Assembly (NCBI GenBank): GCA_009787075.1
Contig: WRGS01000191.1
Span: 1 to 9,744 of the forward strand
Length of the DNA stretch: 9,744 nt
Reading direction: 5' to 3'
From: Paludibacter sp.
GTDB lineage: Bacteria; Bacteroidota; Bacteroidia; Bacteroidales; Paludibacteraceae
A program made the position numbers and the translations under genes. Under the pieces are notes generated by a model. The model ran no database searches, was not told where the DNA came from, and saw only the letters and a list, made by a program, of their open reading frames with translations. Below, piece after piece: positions 1 to 7,285 of this stretch (the stretch's first letter is position 1; each line of letters begins with the position of its first letter).

Positions 1-20
1 TCTAATATCAAATTTTCCAT
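1..20 (-). CDS. Possible first codons of a gene running off the left edge (partial)
   Basis: An ATG on the minus strand at 20-18 opens a frame reading M-E-N-L-I-L before the window ends. The reasons to think it may be a real start are contextual. An AGGGA purine run lies about ten bases upstream of the ATG, and a TTGN-type two-part promoter (48-77) points at it, leaving a leader of roughly 20 bases. Six codons are far too few to identify a product, and the call would fall if the frame closes soon beyond the edge. Confidence 0.35.
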
Positions 21-47
21 ATTATTTCCCTATAATTAAATTTTATG

Positions 48-77
48 CAAAAATAGCAATTTATTTTCTTATACAAA
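48..77 (-). promoter_or_regulatory. Bacteroidota-type promoter pointing left off the window
   Basis: Read on the minus strand, TTTG (77-74), an 18-base spacer and TATTTTTG (55-48) match the TTTG / TAnnTTTG pattern. Transcription would begin near position 40 and serve the ATG at 20. The surrounding DNA is very A/T-rich, so a chance match is possible. Confidence 0.42.
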
Positions 78-194
78 AATATTTTGTTGAAAACTAAATT
101 TATTTTTTTAATTTTCTATTTCATTGCGATGCGCTGTCTCCCACTAACACCAAACCGCTCGTTGTGTGCTGGCAGTTTTTCATAAAACTGTAAT

Positions 195-857
195 TTATGG
201 TACTTTAAATAGTTTATTACTCAATGCTTCAAAAAAATTCTTGCGATATTTCATTTCGTTTTTTTCAATAACTTCCCCGCTGATTGCATTTATCTTTATT
301 TGTTCAATAATTCCATTTCTAAAACCAGTTTCCCTCTCAATCAACCAAAAAACTTGATTAGTAGTCAAATCATTAATCAAATAATTAGTCCAAGTTTTTC
401 GCGATTTTTTTCTGCGTGTTTTCAATCGCAATTTTTTGTGCTTCATCGTATGAGATATAGCATTTTGCGTGTGCCTCCGACACGGCTTTAACCAATTCAT
501 AATCAGGCTCACAAATAAGATTATATTCAAAATCAAACGTATATGCAAATCCTCCACTCGTCATAAATCCTTTTGTCTGATAGCCATATTTTTGTCCACA
601 TAAATTTATGAAATCGAATAAACATTTACATACTTTATTGGTTTCGAATCAAATATTTTCTCAAAGTCAATATATTTATGACTGAATGTTTCCCATGTGT
701 CAGAGTAACTTATAAATTCAAAAAAAGAGGAATCTAATATAAGACTTATTAGACTATCTGACAAACATTTATATCTCCCATCATAAACTTTATGCATTGT
801 TTGCGACTTACAATAAACACAAAGAAAAAGAAATAATATTACAAATCGAAATCTCAT
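195..857 (-). pseudogene. Secreted protein gene with two compensating frameshifts, PepSY-like C-terminus
   Basis: Three overlapping minus-strand frames read as one broken gene of about 221 codons. The first (857-606, 83 codons) starts with a hydrophobic signal peptide (residues 3-16, likely cleavage near CKS|Q). The middle frame is open from 648 to 385 without a usable start and encodes a stretch containing CGQKYGYQTKGFMTSGG and EAQKIAIENTQKKI. The third frame runs from about 397 to the TAA at 195-197 and contains NYLINDLTTNQVFWLIER and IKINAISGEVIEKNE. The first and third frames are the same phase (857-195 is exactly 663 bases), so one lost base between 648 and 606 and one gained base, probably in the A-runs at 397-411, explain everything. 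The order 'EAQKIA...VFWLIE...IKINAISGEV' resembles a PepSY-like fold (helix then strands); this is a pattern judgement, not a confirmed homology. No function can be assigned. Sequencing error in homopolymers is an alternative to true decay, in which case the gene would be intact. Confidence 0.62.
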
Positions 858-897
858 TTTTATCTCATATATAATTTATAAAACTATAACGCCAAGT

Positions 898-905
898 CAA
901 AGTTA
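898..905 (-). promoter_or_regulatory. Candidate -7 element for the frameshifted secreted-protein gene
   Basis: Minus-strand TAACTTTG matches TAnnTTTG and lies about 40 bases upstream of the ATG at 857. I see no TTTG at the expected -33 distance, so this is a half-site only. Its presence suggests the 857 start belongs to a gene that was once expressed. Confidence 0.38.
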
Positions 906-972
906 ATCAAGTTTTATACTATACTATCCCACTTGCACACGACAATAGAATACACGTTTTGTTCTTTAAACT

Positions 973-2772
973 TTATTTTTTATTCGCGCGTTTTCGTTCG
1001 TTTTCGTCTAAAATTATTTTGCGCAAGCGGATTTTTGTCGGCGTAACTTCTACATATTCATCTTCTTTGATATATTCCAAGGCTTCTTCGAGCGAAAAAA
1101 CAATGGGCGGAATAATCCGCGCTTTATCGTCCGAACCACTTGCACGCACGTTGGTAAGTTTTTTGGATTTGGTAACATTGATAACAATATCGCCCTCCTT
1201 GCTGCTTTCGCCCACAACCTGACCTGCATAAACTTCATCTTGCGGAAAAATAAAAAATTTACCTCTGTCTTGCAGTTTATCAATAGCATAAGCGAAAGCC
1301 GTTCCTGTTTCCATAGCCACAAGCGAGCCGTTTGTTCGTTTTTCAATATCGCCTTTGTATGGCTGATATTCAGCAAAACGATGCGCCATAATCGCCTCGC
1401 CCGCCGAAACAGTCAAAACATTATTGCGCAAGCCGATAATGCCGCGCGAAGGAATGTTAAATTCCAATTGAATACGGTCATTCACCGCCTCCATCGACAG
1501 CATTTCGCCTTTGCGCACGGCAACCATTTCAATAATTTTTCCCGAACATTCTTCGGGCGTATTAATGGTCAATTGCTCAATCGGTTCGCATTTCACACCG
1601 TTTATTTCCTTATAAATAACCTGCGGCTGCCCCACTTGCAATTCGTAACCCTCGCGGCGCATAGTTTCTATCAAAATAGAAAGATGTAAAACGCCGCGTC
1701 CATAAACATTCCAAACATCGGAATCAATGTTTTTTTCAACCCGCAAAGCCAGATTTTTGTCCAATTCGCGCATAAGGCGGTCGTGGATATGGCGCGAAGT
1801 GATAAATTTTCCTTCCCGTCCAAAAAACGGCGAATCATTAACAGTAAAAACCATACTCATTGTAGGTTCGTCGATAGCAATCGGTGCAAGTTGTTCTGGG
1901 TTGAGCGCGTCGGCAATCGTATCGCCGATTTCAAAGCCGTCAATTCCCATAATTGCACAAATATCACCCGAATCAACCAACTGAGTGCGCGTTCTGCCCA
2001 AGCCTGTAAAAGTATAAAGTTCCTTGATTTTTGCTTTTTGCACAGCGCCATCGCGTTTAACAAGTGAAATTTCCATTCCTTCGCGCAAAGTGCCGCGATG
2101 TACACGTCCAACAGCAATTCTGCCAACATAAGACGAATAGTCAAGTGAAGTAATCAACATTTGCGGCGTTCCTTCGAGTTGCACAGGCGCAGGAATATGT
2201 TCGATAATCGCTTCTAAAAGCGGTAAAATATTATTTGTAGGTTTTTGCCAATCGCTCGACATCCAGCCCTGTTTTGCCGAGCCGTAAATTACAGGAAAAT
2301 CAAGTTGTTCTTCGGTTGCATCGAGGTTGAACATCAGGTCGAAAACCATTTCGTGAACTTCTTCGGGGCGGCAATTTGGTTTATCCACTTTGTTTATCAC
2401 AACAATCGGTTTCAAACCAATCTGCAACGCTTTTTGCAGCACAAAGCGCGTTTGCGGCATTGTTCCTTCAAAAGCATCAACCAGCAGCAAAACACCGTCA
2501 GCCATATTGAGAACACGCTCTACTTCTCCGCCGAAATCAGCATGTCCGGGAGTGTCTATAATGTTGATTTTGATGCCGTTATATTCAATGGAAACATTTT
2601 TTGCCAAAATAGTAATTCCGCGTTCGCGTTCGAGGTCATTGTTGTCCATTATCAGTTCGCCCGCTTTTTCGTTGTCGCGGAAAAGATGTCCTGCGAGCAA
2701 CATTTTATCTACAAGAGTTGTCTTACCATGGTCAACGTGCGCAATAATGGCTATATTTCGTATTTTTTGCAT
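973..2772 (-). CDS. typA: Ribosome-associated GTPase TypA/BipA
   Basis: A translational GTPase of the EF-G/LepA superfamily that binds the 70S ribosome and is linked in other bacteria to ribosome assembly, stress and low-temperature growth. The protein is 599 residues, the usual TypA length. The GTP-binding motifs are all visible: AHVDHGKTT (11-19, P-loop), RGITI (51-55, switch I), DTPGH (73-77), NKVD (127-130) and SAK (165-167). Beta-barrel and EF-G III/V-like domains follow (for example TPEECSGKIIEMV in the second half), then the TypA-specific C-terminal region containing SRGIIGLRN and AEYQPYKG, ending in a lysine/arginine-rich tail. The start chosen is the ATG at 2772 (MQKIRNIAIIAHVD), which matches the family; the open frame reaches 11 codons further upstream, but that extension runs over the -7 promoter box. 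It appears to be a single-gene unit with its own promoter at 2795-2826. I see no clear terminator in 858-972. Confidence 0.97.
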   Translation of the reverse strand: MQKIRNIAIIAHVDHGKTTLVDKMLLAGHLFRDNEKAGELIMDNNDLERERGITILAKNVSIEYNGIKINIIDTPGHADFGGEVERVLNMADGVLLLVDAFEGTMPQTRFVLQKALQIGLKPIVVINKVDKPNCRPEEVHEMVFDLMFNLDATEEQLDFPVIYGSAKQGWMSSDWQKPTNNILPLLEAIIEHIPAPVQLEGTPQMLITSLDYSSYVGRIAVGRVHRGTLREGMEISLVKRDGAVQKAKIKELYTFTGLGRTRTQLVDSGDICAIMGIDGFEIGDTIADALNPEQLAPIAIDEPTMSMVFTVNDSPFFGREGKFITSRHIHDRLMRELDKNLALRVEKNIDSDVWNVYGRGVLHLSILIETMRREGYELQVGQPQVIYKEINGVKCEPIEQLTINTPEECSGKIIEMVAVRKGEMLSMEAVNDRIQLEFNIPSRGIIGLRNNVLTVSAGEAIMAHRFAEYQPYKGDIEKRTNGSLVAMETGTAFAYAIDKLQDRGKFFIFPQDEVYAGQVVGESSKEGDIVINVTKSKKLTNVRASGSDDKARIIPPIVFSLEEALEYIKEDEYVEVTPTKIRLRKIILDENERKRANKK

Positions 2773-2794
2773 TCTTTTTCTAAAATTTGAGGTG

Positions 2795-2826
2795 CAAAAG
2801 TACAAAAAAACAGCGGAATTTGCAAA
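2795..2826 (-). promoter_or_regulatory. typA promoter (TTTG-N20-TACTTTTG)
   Basis: On the minus strand, TTTG (2826-2823), 20 bases, then TACTTTTG (2802-2795) gives a full TTTG / TAnnTTTG promoter. Transcription would start near 2788, leaving a leader of about 16 bases. The -33 TTTG is itself the end of a second -7-like box, TATCTTTG (2830-2823), which could give a longer transcript but has no clear -33 of its own. Confidence 0.65.
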
Positions 2827-3090
2827 GATAACAAGTTTTTCCTGTTAAAGAAATTGTTTTCCTGCGTATCAGGTACATTGAATCATTTTTTATTCCATAT
2901 TTTTACTTCGCACATTCAAGTAACAAATGCAACATTTTGATTATGCGAGACATTATATTGATTAGAGTCTAAACTCATTGATTATAAATTTATTAAAAAC
3001 ACAAAAGTTGCTTATTCTATATAATCTCTAATGCTTATACTCACTTTAACAAGATTACAAATTCTGCTAAACGGTAGTATGTAAAAATAC
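2827..3090. other. Non-coding gap between rsfS and typA
   Basis: No credible coding frame, tRNA or structured RNA was recognised in this A/T-rich stretch. It holds the second -7-like box of typA at its left end, a near-repeat of GTTTTCCTG around 2835-2875, and the symmetric element at 2957-2984. In many Bacteroidota the gene downstream of rsfS is ftsH; no trace of ftsH coding is visible here. Confidence 0.5.
2957..2984. repeat. Symmetric intergenic element: ATTGATTA repeats flanking a GAGT/ACTC inverted pair
   Basis: Two perfect 8-base direct repeats, ATTGATTA (2957-2964 and 2977-2984), exactly flank an inverted pair GAGT (2965-2968) and ACTC (2973-2976) with a CTAA centre. The arrangement could be a regulator binding site, but it lies about 155 bases upstream of the typA promoter and may be chance in A/T-rich DNA. 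Confidence 0.3.
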
Positions 3091-3118
3091 AAAATGCATC
3101 ATTTTATTGATGTATTTT
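3091..3118 (-). terminator. Hairpin terminator of the apt-rsfS unit
   Basis: AAAATGCATCA (3091-3101) and TGATGTATTTT (3108-3118) form an 11-bp stem, with one G-U type pair, around a 6-base loop. Read on the minus strand, the stem is followed by GTATTTTT, a T-rich tract as expected of an intrinsic terminator. It lies about 50 bases past the rsfS stop codon. Confidence 0.6.
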
Positions 3119-3138
3119 AAAAACAGGACACAATTCTG

Positions 3139-3168
3139 AACAGAAAAAATCAAATAAAATTTTCTGTT
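3139..3168 (-). terminator. Second A/T-rich hairpin overlapping the rsfS stop codon
   Basis: AACAGAAAA (3139-3147) and TTTTCTGTT (3160-3168) form a perfect 9-bp stem with a 12-base loop. The outer end of the stem includes two bases of the rsfS TAA. There is no T-run after it on the minus strand, so it may stabilise the mRNA end rather than terminate; the 3091-3118 hairpin is the better terminator. Confidence 0.3.
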
Positions 3169-3538
3169 ATGCTACGTCTTCGTACCAAGTCAGTTCTGCG
3201 TTGAGCCAAAGATTTTCAAGGTCGTAAAATTCGCGGTCTGGACGCTGAAAAATATGCACAATTATTTCTCCATAATCCATTGCAACCCAACGGCAATTTT
3301 CCAAACCGTCGATTTCTTGAGAATGAATATGAATTTTTTCTCGCACCCAGCGGCTCACCGAATTTGTAATTGAATTAACGTGTGTATTGCTATCCCCCTG
3401 ACAAATAACAAAATACGAACATGGCGTATCCTGCAAACCTGTCATATCAACCGTTACAATGCGTTTTCCTTTGAGTTCCTGAATGCCTTCAACAATTTTT
3501 GTTAATTTTGTGATGCTGTCTATCTGTTTTTTTGCCAT
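3167..3538 (-). CDS. rsfS: Ribosome silencing factor RsfS (YbeB/Iojap family)
   Basis: Members of this family bind ribosomal protein L14 (uL14) on the large subunit and block joining with the small subunit, lowering translation under starvation. The 123-residue protein has the family length and core: YFVICQGDS (42-50), the following segment NTHVNSITNSV (51-61), RWVAMDYGEIIVHIF (83-97) and REFYDLENLW (102-111). The ATG at 3538 is the natural start; the next residues MAKKQIDSITKL form the usual N-terminal helix. It lies 52 bases downstream of apt on the same strand with no promoter box between them, so the two are probably co-transcribed. The gene is often followed by ftsH in this phylum, but here a hairpin terminator follows instead. 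Confidence 0.95.
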   Translation of the reverse strand: MAKKQIDSITKLTKIVEGIQELKGKRIVTVDMTGLQDTPCSYFVICQGDSNTHVNSITNSVSRWVREKIHIHSQEIDGLENCRWVAMDYGEIIVHIFQRPDREFYDLENLWLNAELTWYEDVA

Positions 3539-3590
3539 TTTTCTTTAAAAAAATTTCCAAATATTTTTTATAAAATAAAATAATTGCAAA

Positions 3591-4115
3591 TCAAAACTTT
3601 ATCAGCGTTTCCACTTCCACATCTTTTGCAAAAAGTTCGCGCCCTTTCATATCTTCAAGTTCAATCAAAAAGTTGATATACACTTTTTTAACTCCAATTT
3701 TTTTCACAAGATTATAAGCGGCAATCATCGTTCCTCCTGTGGCGAGCAAATCGTCGTGAATCAGCACAACATCATCGGGCGAAAGCGCGTCTTTGTGTAT
3801 CTGAATCGCGTCTGTGCCGTATTCTTTTTCATATTTTTCTTCAAAAACATCAGCAGGCAACTTGCCCGGCTTGCGCACAGGAACAAAGCCCGCGCCAAGT
3901 TCCACAGCCATAATAGGACCCATTATAAAACCGCGGCTTTCGATGCCTACAACTTTTGTAATTCCTTTGTCGGCATACATTTTTGTGAGAATATCGGTTA
4001 TTTCGCGCAGGTTTTCGGCTGACTTGAAAAGAGTGGTAACATCTTTAAACTGAATACCTTCGATAGGAAAATCGGGGATATTTCTTACAGAATTTCTTAA
4101 TTTTTCTATACTCAT
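3591..4115 (-). CDS. apt: Adenine phosphoribosyltransferase
   Basis: Converts adenine and PRPP to AMP and pyrophosphate in cytosolic purine salvage. At 174 residues it matches the usual length of about 170-180. Family landmarks are GIESRGF (57-63), RKPGKLP (81-87, substrate loop) and the PRPP-binding motif VLIHDDLLATGGT (117-129) with its acidic pair Asp121-Asp122. The ending EVETLIKF is also typical of this enzyme. The start MSIEKLRNSVRNIPDFP is the family start. It is the first gene of a probable apt-rsfS unit reading left, divergent from maeB across 197 bases. Confidence 0.97.
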   Translation of the reverse strand: MSIEKLRNSVRNIPDFPIEGIQFKDVTTLFKSAENLREITDILTKMYADKGITKVVGIESRGFIMGPIMAVELGAGFVPVRKPGKLPADVFEEKYEKEYGTDAIQIHKDALSPDDVVLIHDDLLATGGTMIAAYNLVKKIGVKKVYINFLIELEDMKGRELFAKDVEVETLIKF

Positions 4116-4192
4116 TTTATTTTTTTTATATTTAAAAATTTAATGTTTCAAAAATCCGAAATTTTATTAATTGACAAAAATTTCAGAAAGTG

Positions 4193-4200
4193 CAAAAGTA
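4193..4200 (-). promoter_or_regulatory. -7 element of the apt-rsfS promoter
   Basis: Minus-strand TACTTTTG matches TAnnTTTG and would start transcription near 4186, about 70 bases before the apt ATG. The upstream region is an A/T tract without a TTTG at -33, so only the -7 half is supported. Confidence 0.5.
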
Positions 4201-4252
4201 ATATTTTTATTTTAAAAAAAATTAAAAAAAAATCAACATACAAATTTTTGTG

Positions 4253-4260
4253 TAATTTTG
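4253..4260 (+). promoter_or_regulatory. -7 element of the maeB promoter
   Basis: TAATTTTG matches TAnnTTTG, giving a predicted start near 4267 and a leader of about 46 bases that contains a tandem TAATTTG/TAATTTG repeat before the ATG. No -33 TTTG is seen upstream. Together with the box at 4193-4200 it makes the 4116-4312 gap a divergent promoter region with starts about 80 bases apart. Confidence 0.5.
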
Positions 4261-4312
4261 TGCCTTAAAAAATCATAATTCTTAATTTGTAATTTGTAAT
4301 TAAAATAATAAT

Positions 4313-6586
4313 ATGCCACAATTTACACGCGAAGACGCTCTTCGTTATCATTCGTCAGGCAAACCTGGAAAAATTGAGGTTGTGCCTACAAAGCCGCACA
4401 GTTCGCAACTCGACCTTTCGCTTGCTTATTCGCCGGGCGTTGCCGAGCCTTGCCTCGAAATTGAAAAAAATTCACACGCTGCCTACGAATATACTTCAAA
4501 AGGCAATTTGGTTGCCGTAATTTCCAACGGAACAGCCGTTTTAGGACTTGGCGACATCGGCGCAATAGCAGGAAAACCTGTAATGGAAGGAAAAGGCTTG
4601 CTTTTCAAAATTTTTGCAGGAATTGACGTTTTTGATATTGAAATTAATGAAAAAGACCCTAATAAATTTGTTGAAATTGTAAAAGCGATTTCTCCAACTT
4701 TTGGCGGAATAAATTTGGAAGATATTAAAGCGCCCGAATGTTTTGATATTGAAGACCGCCTCAAAGAAGAACTTGATATTCCCATTATGCATGATGACCA
4801 GCACGGAACAGCGATTATTTCAACCGCAGGATTGCTCAATGCTTTGGAATTGATTGACAAGCAGATTGAAGATATAAAAATTGTTGTAAACGGCGCGGGT
4901 GCAGCGGCAAATTCCTGTACCTTGCTTTATATGGCTTTGGGCGCAAAATTGGAAAATATCGTAATGCTCGACAGTAAAGGAGTGATTTCCAAAAAACGCA
5001 CCGATTTGAACGACCGCAAAAAACCATTTGCCACCGACCGTGATATTACTACTTTGGCTGAAGCGGTAAAAGATGCTGATGTCTTTGTCGGACTTTCTGT
5101 TGCCGATGTTCTTACAAAAGAAATGGTGCAATCTATGAGCAAAAATCCGATTGTGTTTGCCCTTGCAAATCCGAATCCCGAAATTTCGTACGAAAATGCA
5201 ATGGCGGCGCGTAAAGATATAATTTTTGCCACAGGGCGTTCCGATTATCCAAATCAGATAAATAATGTACTCGGATTTCCGTATATTTTTCGCGGTGCAC
5301 TCGACAGTCGCGCAACGAAAATCAACGAGGCAATGAAAATTGCGGCTGTTCGTGCAATTGCTGAACTGACAAAAAAAGCAGTGCCCGATATGGTCAATAT
5401 GGCTTACAAAGAGAAAAAAATCAGTTTCGGACGCGAATATATTATTCCCAAACCGCTTGACCCGCGTTTGCTTACAACCGTTGCACCCGCCGTTGCCTTG
5501 GCGGCAATGGAATCGGGCGTTGCACGCAAGCAAATAACCGACATGAAAGAATATAAATCGTTTTTGCAAAAAATGATGGGCAGCGACGATACTTTGTTGC
5601 GCCATATTTACGATATTGCCAGAGAGAAACGCAAACGCGTAGTTTTCAGCGAATCGCTGCATGTAAATATGATGAAAGCCGCACGCAGAGCATATACGCT
5701 CGGAATTTGTCAGCCAATTTTATTAGGCAATGAAGAAAAAATCGCTGCTATCGCTGCAGAACACGGTATTAATCTTGAAGGAATTGAAATTGTAAATCTG
5801 CGGCACGACCGCGAAGAACTCCGCCGCACAAAATATGCAAAACAGTTATCTGAAAAATTAAGCCGCGGAGGGATGAATTTCAACGAAGCGTACGATAAAA
5901 TGTTCGACCGCAATTATTTTGGAATGATGATGGTTGATTGCGGCGATGCAGATGCTTTAATTACAGGTGTTTATACAAAATATGAAGATACAATTCGCGC
6001 GGCAAAAGAAACTGTCGGGATAAGAGAAGGATTGAACAACATCGCTGCAATGCACATTCTTAATACGCAAAAAGGCATGTTTTTCCTTGCCGACACGCAT
6101 TTCAACCGACGTCCGTCTTCTGAAACCCTTGCCGACATCGCCCGTTTGACGCACGAAAACGTTAAACGATTTGGCAAAGAGCCGATTATGGCAATGCTTT
6201 CTTATTCAAATTTCGGACAGGACAAAAAAGGCAGTCCCGCAAGTATTCATGAGGTAATCAATCAGTTGCACGAAAAGTATCCTGAAATGATAATTGACGG
6301 CGAGATGCAGGTAAATTTTGCTTTAAATAAAAATCTGCGCGATGAAAAATATCCTTTTACCAAACTTAAAGGGCTTGATGTTAATACTTTGATTTTCCCT
6401 AATCTGTCGTCTGCTTATACAACGCACAAAATGCTGCTTGAAATGGGCGTTGGCGAGAGTGTGGGACCAATTCAAATGGGGCTGAACAAGCCTATTCATA
6501 TTCTTGATATGGAAAGTTCTGTGCGCAGCATTGTCAATATGACTGCTATAGCCGTCTTTGACGCAATAACGCACGAAGAAAAGTGA
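4313..6586 (+). CDS. maeB: NADP-dependent malic enzyme with C-terminal phosphotransacetylase-like domain (MaeB type)
   Basis: Oxidatively decarboxylates malate to pyruvate with reduction of NAD(P), a cytosolic link between the C4 acid pool and pyruvate plus reducing power. The 757-residue length fits the two-domain MaeB form. The malic enzyme half shows YSPGVAEPC (39-47, catalytic Tyr39), EGKGLLFKIFAGIDVFDIE (92-110, catalytic Lys94), LEDIKAPECF (135-144, metal ligands Glu136-Asp137), HDDQHGTA (160-167, Asp162 metal ligand), a GAGAAA nucleotide loop (194-199) and FALANPNPE. From about residue 430 to the end it matches the PTA/PTB domain; in MaeB proteins this part is known as a regulatory, acetyl-CoA-responsive domain rather than an active acyltransferase. 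Cofactor preference cannot be read from sequence with certainty. It may be co-transcribed with the small secreted protein 29 bases downstream. Confidence 0.95.
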   Translation: MPQFTREDALRYHSSGKPGKIEVVPTKPHSSQLDLSLAYSPGVAEPCLEIEKNSHAAYEYTSKGNLVAVISNGTAVLGLGDIGAIAGKPVMEGKGLLFKIFAGIDVFDIEINEKDPNKFVEIVKAISPTFGGINLEDIKAPECFDIEDRLKEELDIPIMHDDQHGTAIISTAGLLNALELIDKQIEDIKIVVNGAGAAANSCTLLYMALGAKLENIVMLDSKGVISKKRTDLNDRKKPFATDRDITTLAEAVKDADVFVGLSVADVLTKEMVQSMSKNPIVFALANPNPEISYENAMAARKDIIFATGRSDYPNQINNVLGFPYIFRGALDSRATKINEAMKIAAVRAIAELTKKAVPDMVNMAYKEKKISFGREYIIPKPLDPRLLTTVAPAVALAAMESGVARKQITDMKEYKSFLQKMMGSDDTLLRHIYDIAREKRKRVVFSESLHVNMMKAARRAYTLGICQPILLGNEEKIAAIAAEHGINLEGIEIVNLRHDREELRRTKYAKQLSEKLSRGGMNFNEAYDKMFDRNYFGMMMVDCGDADALITGVYTKYEDTIRAAKETVGIREGLNNIAAMHILNTQKGMFFLADTHFNRRPSSETLADIARLTHENVKRFGKEPIMAMLSYSNFGQDKKGSPASIHEVINQLHEKYPEMIIDGEMQVNFALNKNLRDEKYPFTKLKGLDVNTLIFPNLSSAYTTHKMLLEMGVGESVGPIQMGLNKPIHILDMESSVRSIVNMTAIAVFDAITHEEK

Positions 6587-6615
6587 AAGAGTACAATGCT
6601 TTTCATTAAGAAATC

Positions 6616-6960
6616 ATGAATAAAATATTTGGAAACAAATATAATTTGACAACCTTTTGTGTTTTAATAATGTTAGTGTTTTACTCTAACATTATTAAGG
6701 CTCAATCGGATTGGATAGATTGCACTATATATTATTATTACAGCATTTTAGATGAAAATGGAAAAGAAATTTCATTTAAAGACAATGCAGATTACAGCAT
6801 AATGATAGACAGTGTGCTGTACAAATTGCCTTATATTCCACAAGATTCTTTACAACAATTTTTTGTCAAATACTCCAGAAACCAAATCCCTTTCAAAGAA
6901 TGCCAAAATCAAATCCGCATCAACGATTTTTCAATTGCTGCCATTCCGCAAATAAATTAA
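6616..6960 (+). CDS. Small secreted protein of unknown function
   Basis: A 114-residue protein that I do not recognise. Residues 11-27 form a hydrophobic signal peptide, with a likely signal peptidase I cut after Ala29 (IIKA|QSDW), leaving an N-terminal Gln as is common in Bacteroidota. The mature part of about 85 residues carries a Tyr-rich strand (TIYYYYSILDENGKEISF) that looks like an exported beta-rich domain, and DSLQQFFVKYSRNQIPF later on. It starts 29 bases after maeB with no promoter box between them, so it may ride on the maeB transcript. Its stop codon directly abuts the left end of the insertion-sequence relic at 6961, so the gene may have lost its original 3' end. A/T content is higher than in maeB. 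Confidence 0.6.
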   Translation: MNKIFGNKYNLTTFCVLIMLVFYSNIIKAQSDWIDCTIYYYYSILDENGKEISFKDNADYSIMIDSVLYKLPYIPQDSLQQFFVKYSRNQIPFKECQNQIRINDFSIAAIPQIN

Positions 6961-6982
6961 GGGCACTTCTAAAAATTAAAAT

Positions 6983-7013
6983 TTTGAAAATCAGATAATT
7001 AGTTGTATCTTTG
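6983..7013 (+). promoter_or_regulatory. Transposase promoter (TTTG-N19-TATCTTTG)
   Basis: TTTG (6983-6986), a 19-base spacer and TATCTTTG (7006-7013) form a textbook Bacteroidota promoter just inside the left end of the insertion-sequence relic. Transcription would start near 7020 and read the 57-codon remnant at 7041, and could continue rightward towards the transketolase gene. Confidence 0.65.
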
Positions 7014-7040
7014 CAGAGTAAAGACAAACCATCAAAGTAT

Positions 7041-7285
7041 ATGAATAAATTATCATACAAAAAAACAGGTCGCATCGGTTTATTTGATAAAGATGAGACA
7101 AGTTTGAAGTTATCAAAGTTGGGTAGTCGTATTGAACACGTTTTTGGTTTTGCAACAAATAGCATGAACAATTTTTACATAGTTTTCAGCGAGCAAGAGG
7201 CATTACCGTATTGATAAATTTACTTTATAATATGTGCCGTTACGAGCAGATTGTTCGACTAAACTTTTTGCCGATAAAATGTTAA
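7041..7285 (+). pseudogene. Transposase remnant: N-terminus joined to C-terminus, then frameshifted
   Basis: From the ATG at 7041 the frame reads MNKLSYKKTGRIGLFDKDE and LKLSKLG, the start of IS5-like transposases (a GLFD motif followed by a KLSKLG segment). It then jumps near 7122-7130 directly to RIEHVFGFATNSMNN (residues 30-44), which is the C-terminal catalytic-Glu region of the same family; Glu32 would be the DDE glutamate. The several hundred residues that normally separate these, with both catalytic Asp residues, are gone. The frame ends at 7214, but the true C-terminus continues in another frame from 7190 (RARGITVLINLLYNMCRYEQ, then IVRLNFLPIKC) to the TAA at 7283-7285, so there is also a one-base shift around 7175-7190. 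The product cannot be an active transposase. A TTG start at 7011 in the same frame overlaps the -7 box and is unlikely. Confidence 0.72.

Noticed and set aside
195..557. Standalone 120-residue protein starting from a GTG at 557
   Set aside because: Its first 55 or so residues are the wrong phase: the adjacent frame encodes better protein there, and only the part from about 397 to 195 looks genuine. It is better read as the end of the frameshifted gene.
2245..2790. 181-codon + strand frame opposite typA
   Set aside because: Antisense shadow of the GTPase domain, with no start signal or family features.
2773..2805. Upstream extension of typA by 11 codons to an ATG at 2805
   Set aside because: The extension covers the -7 promoter box at 2795-2802, and the family begins at the internal ATG (MQKIRNIAIIAHVD).
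4820..5662. Long antisense frame of 280 codons inside maeB
   Set aside because: It lies entirely antisense to a well-conserved enzyme, and its His/Cys/Phe-rich composition is the shadow of the + strand coding frame.
7011..7040. TTG start giving a 67-codon version of the transposase remnant
   Set aside because: The TTG is part of the TATCTTTG -7 box and lies upstream of the predicted transcript start; the ATG at 7041 matches the transposase N-terminus.
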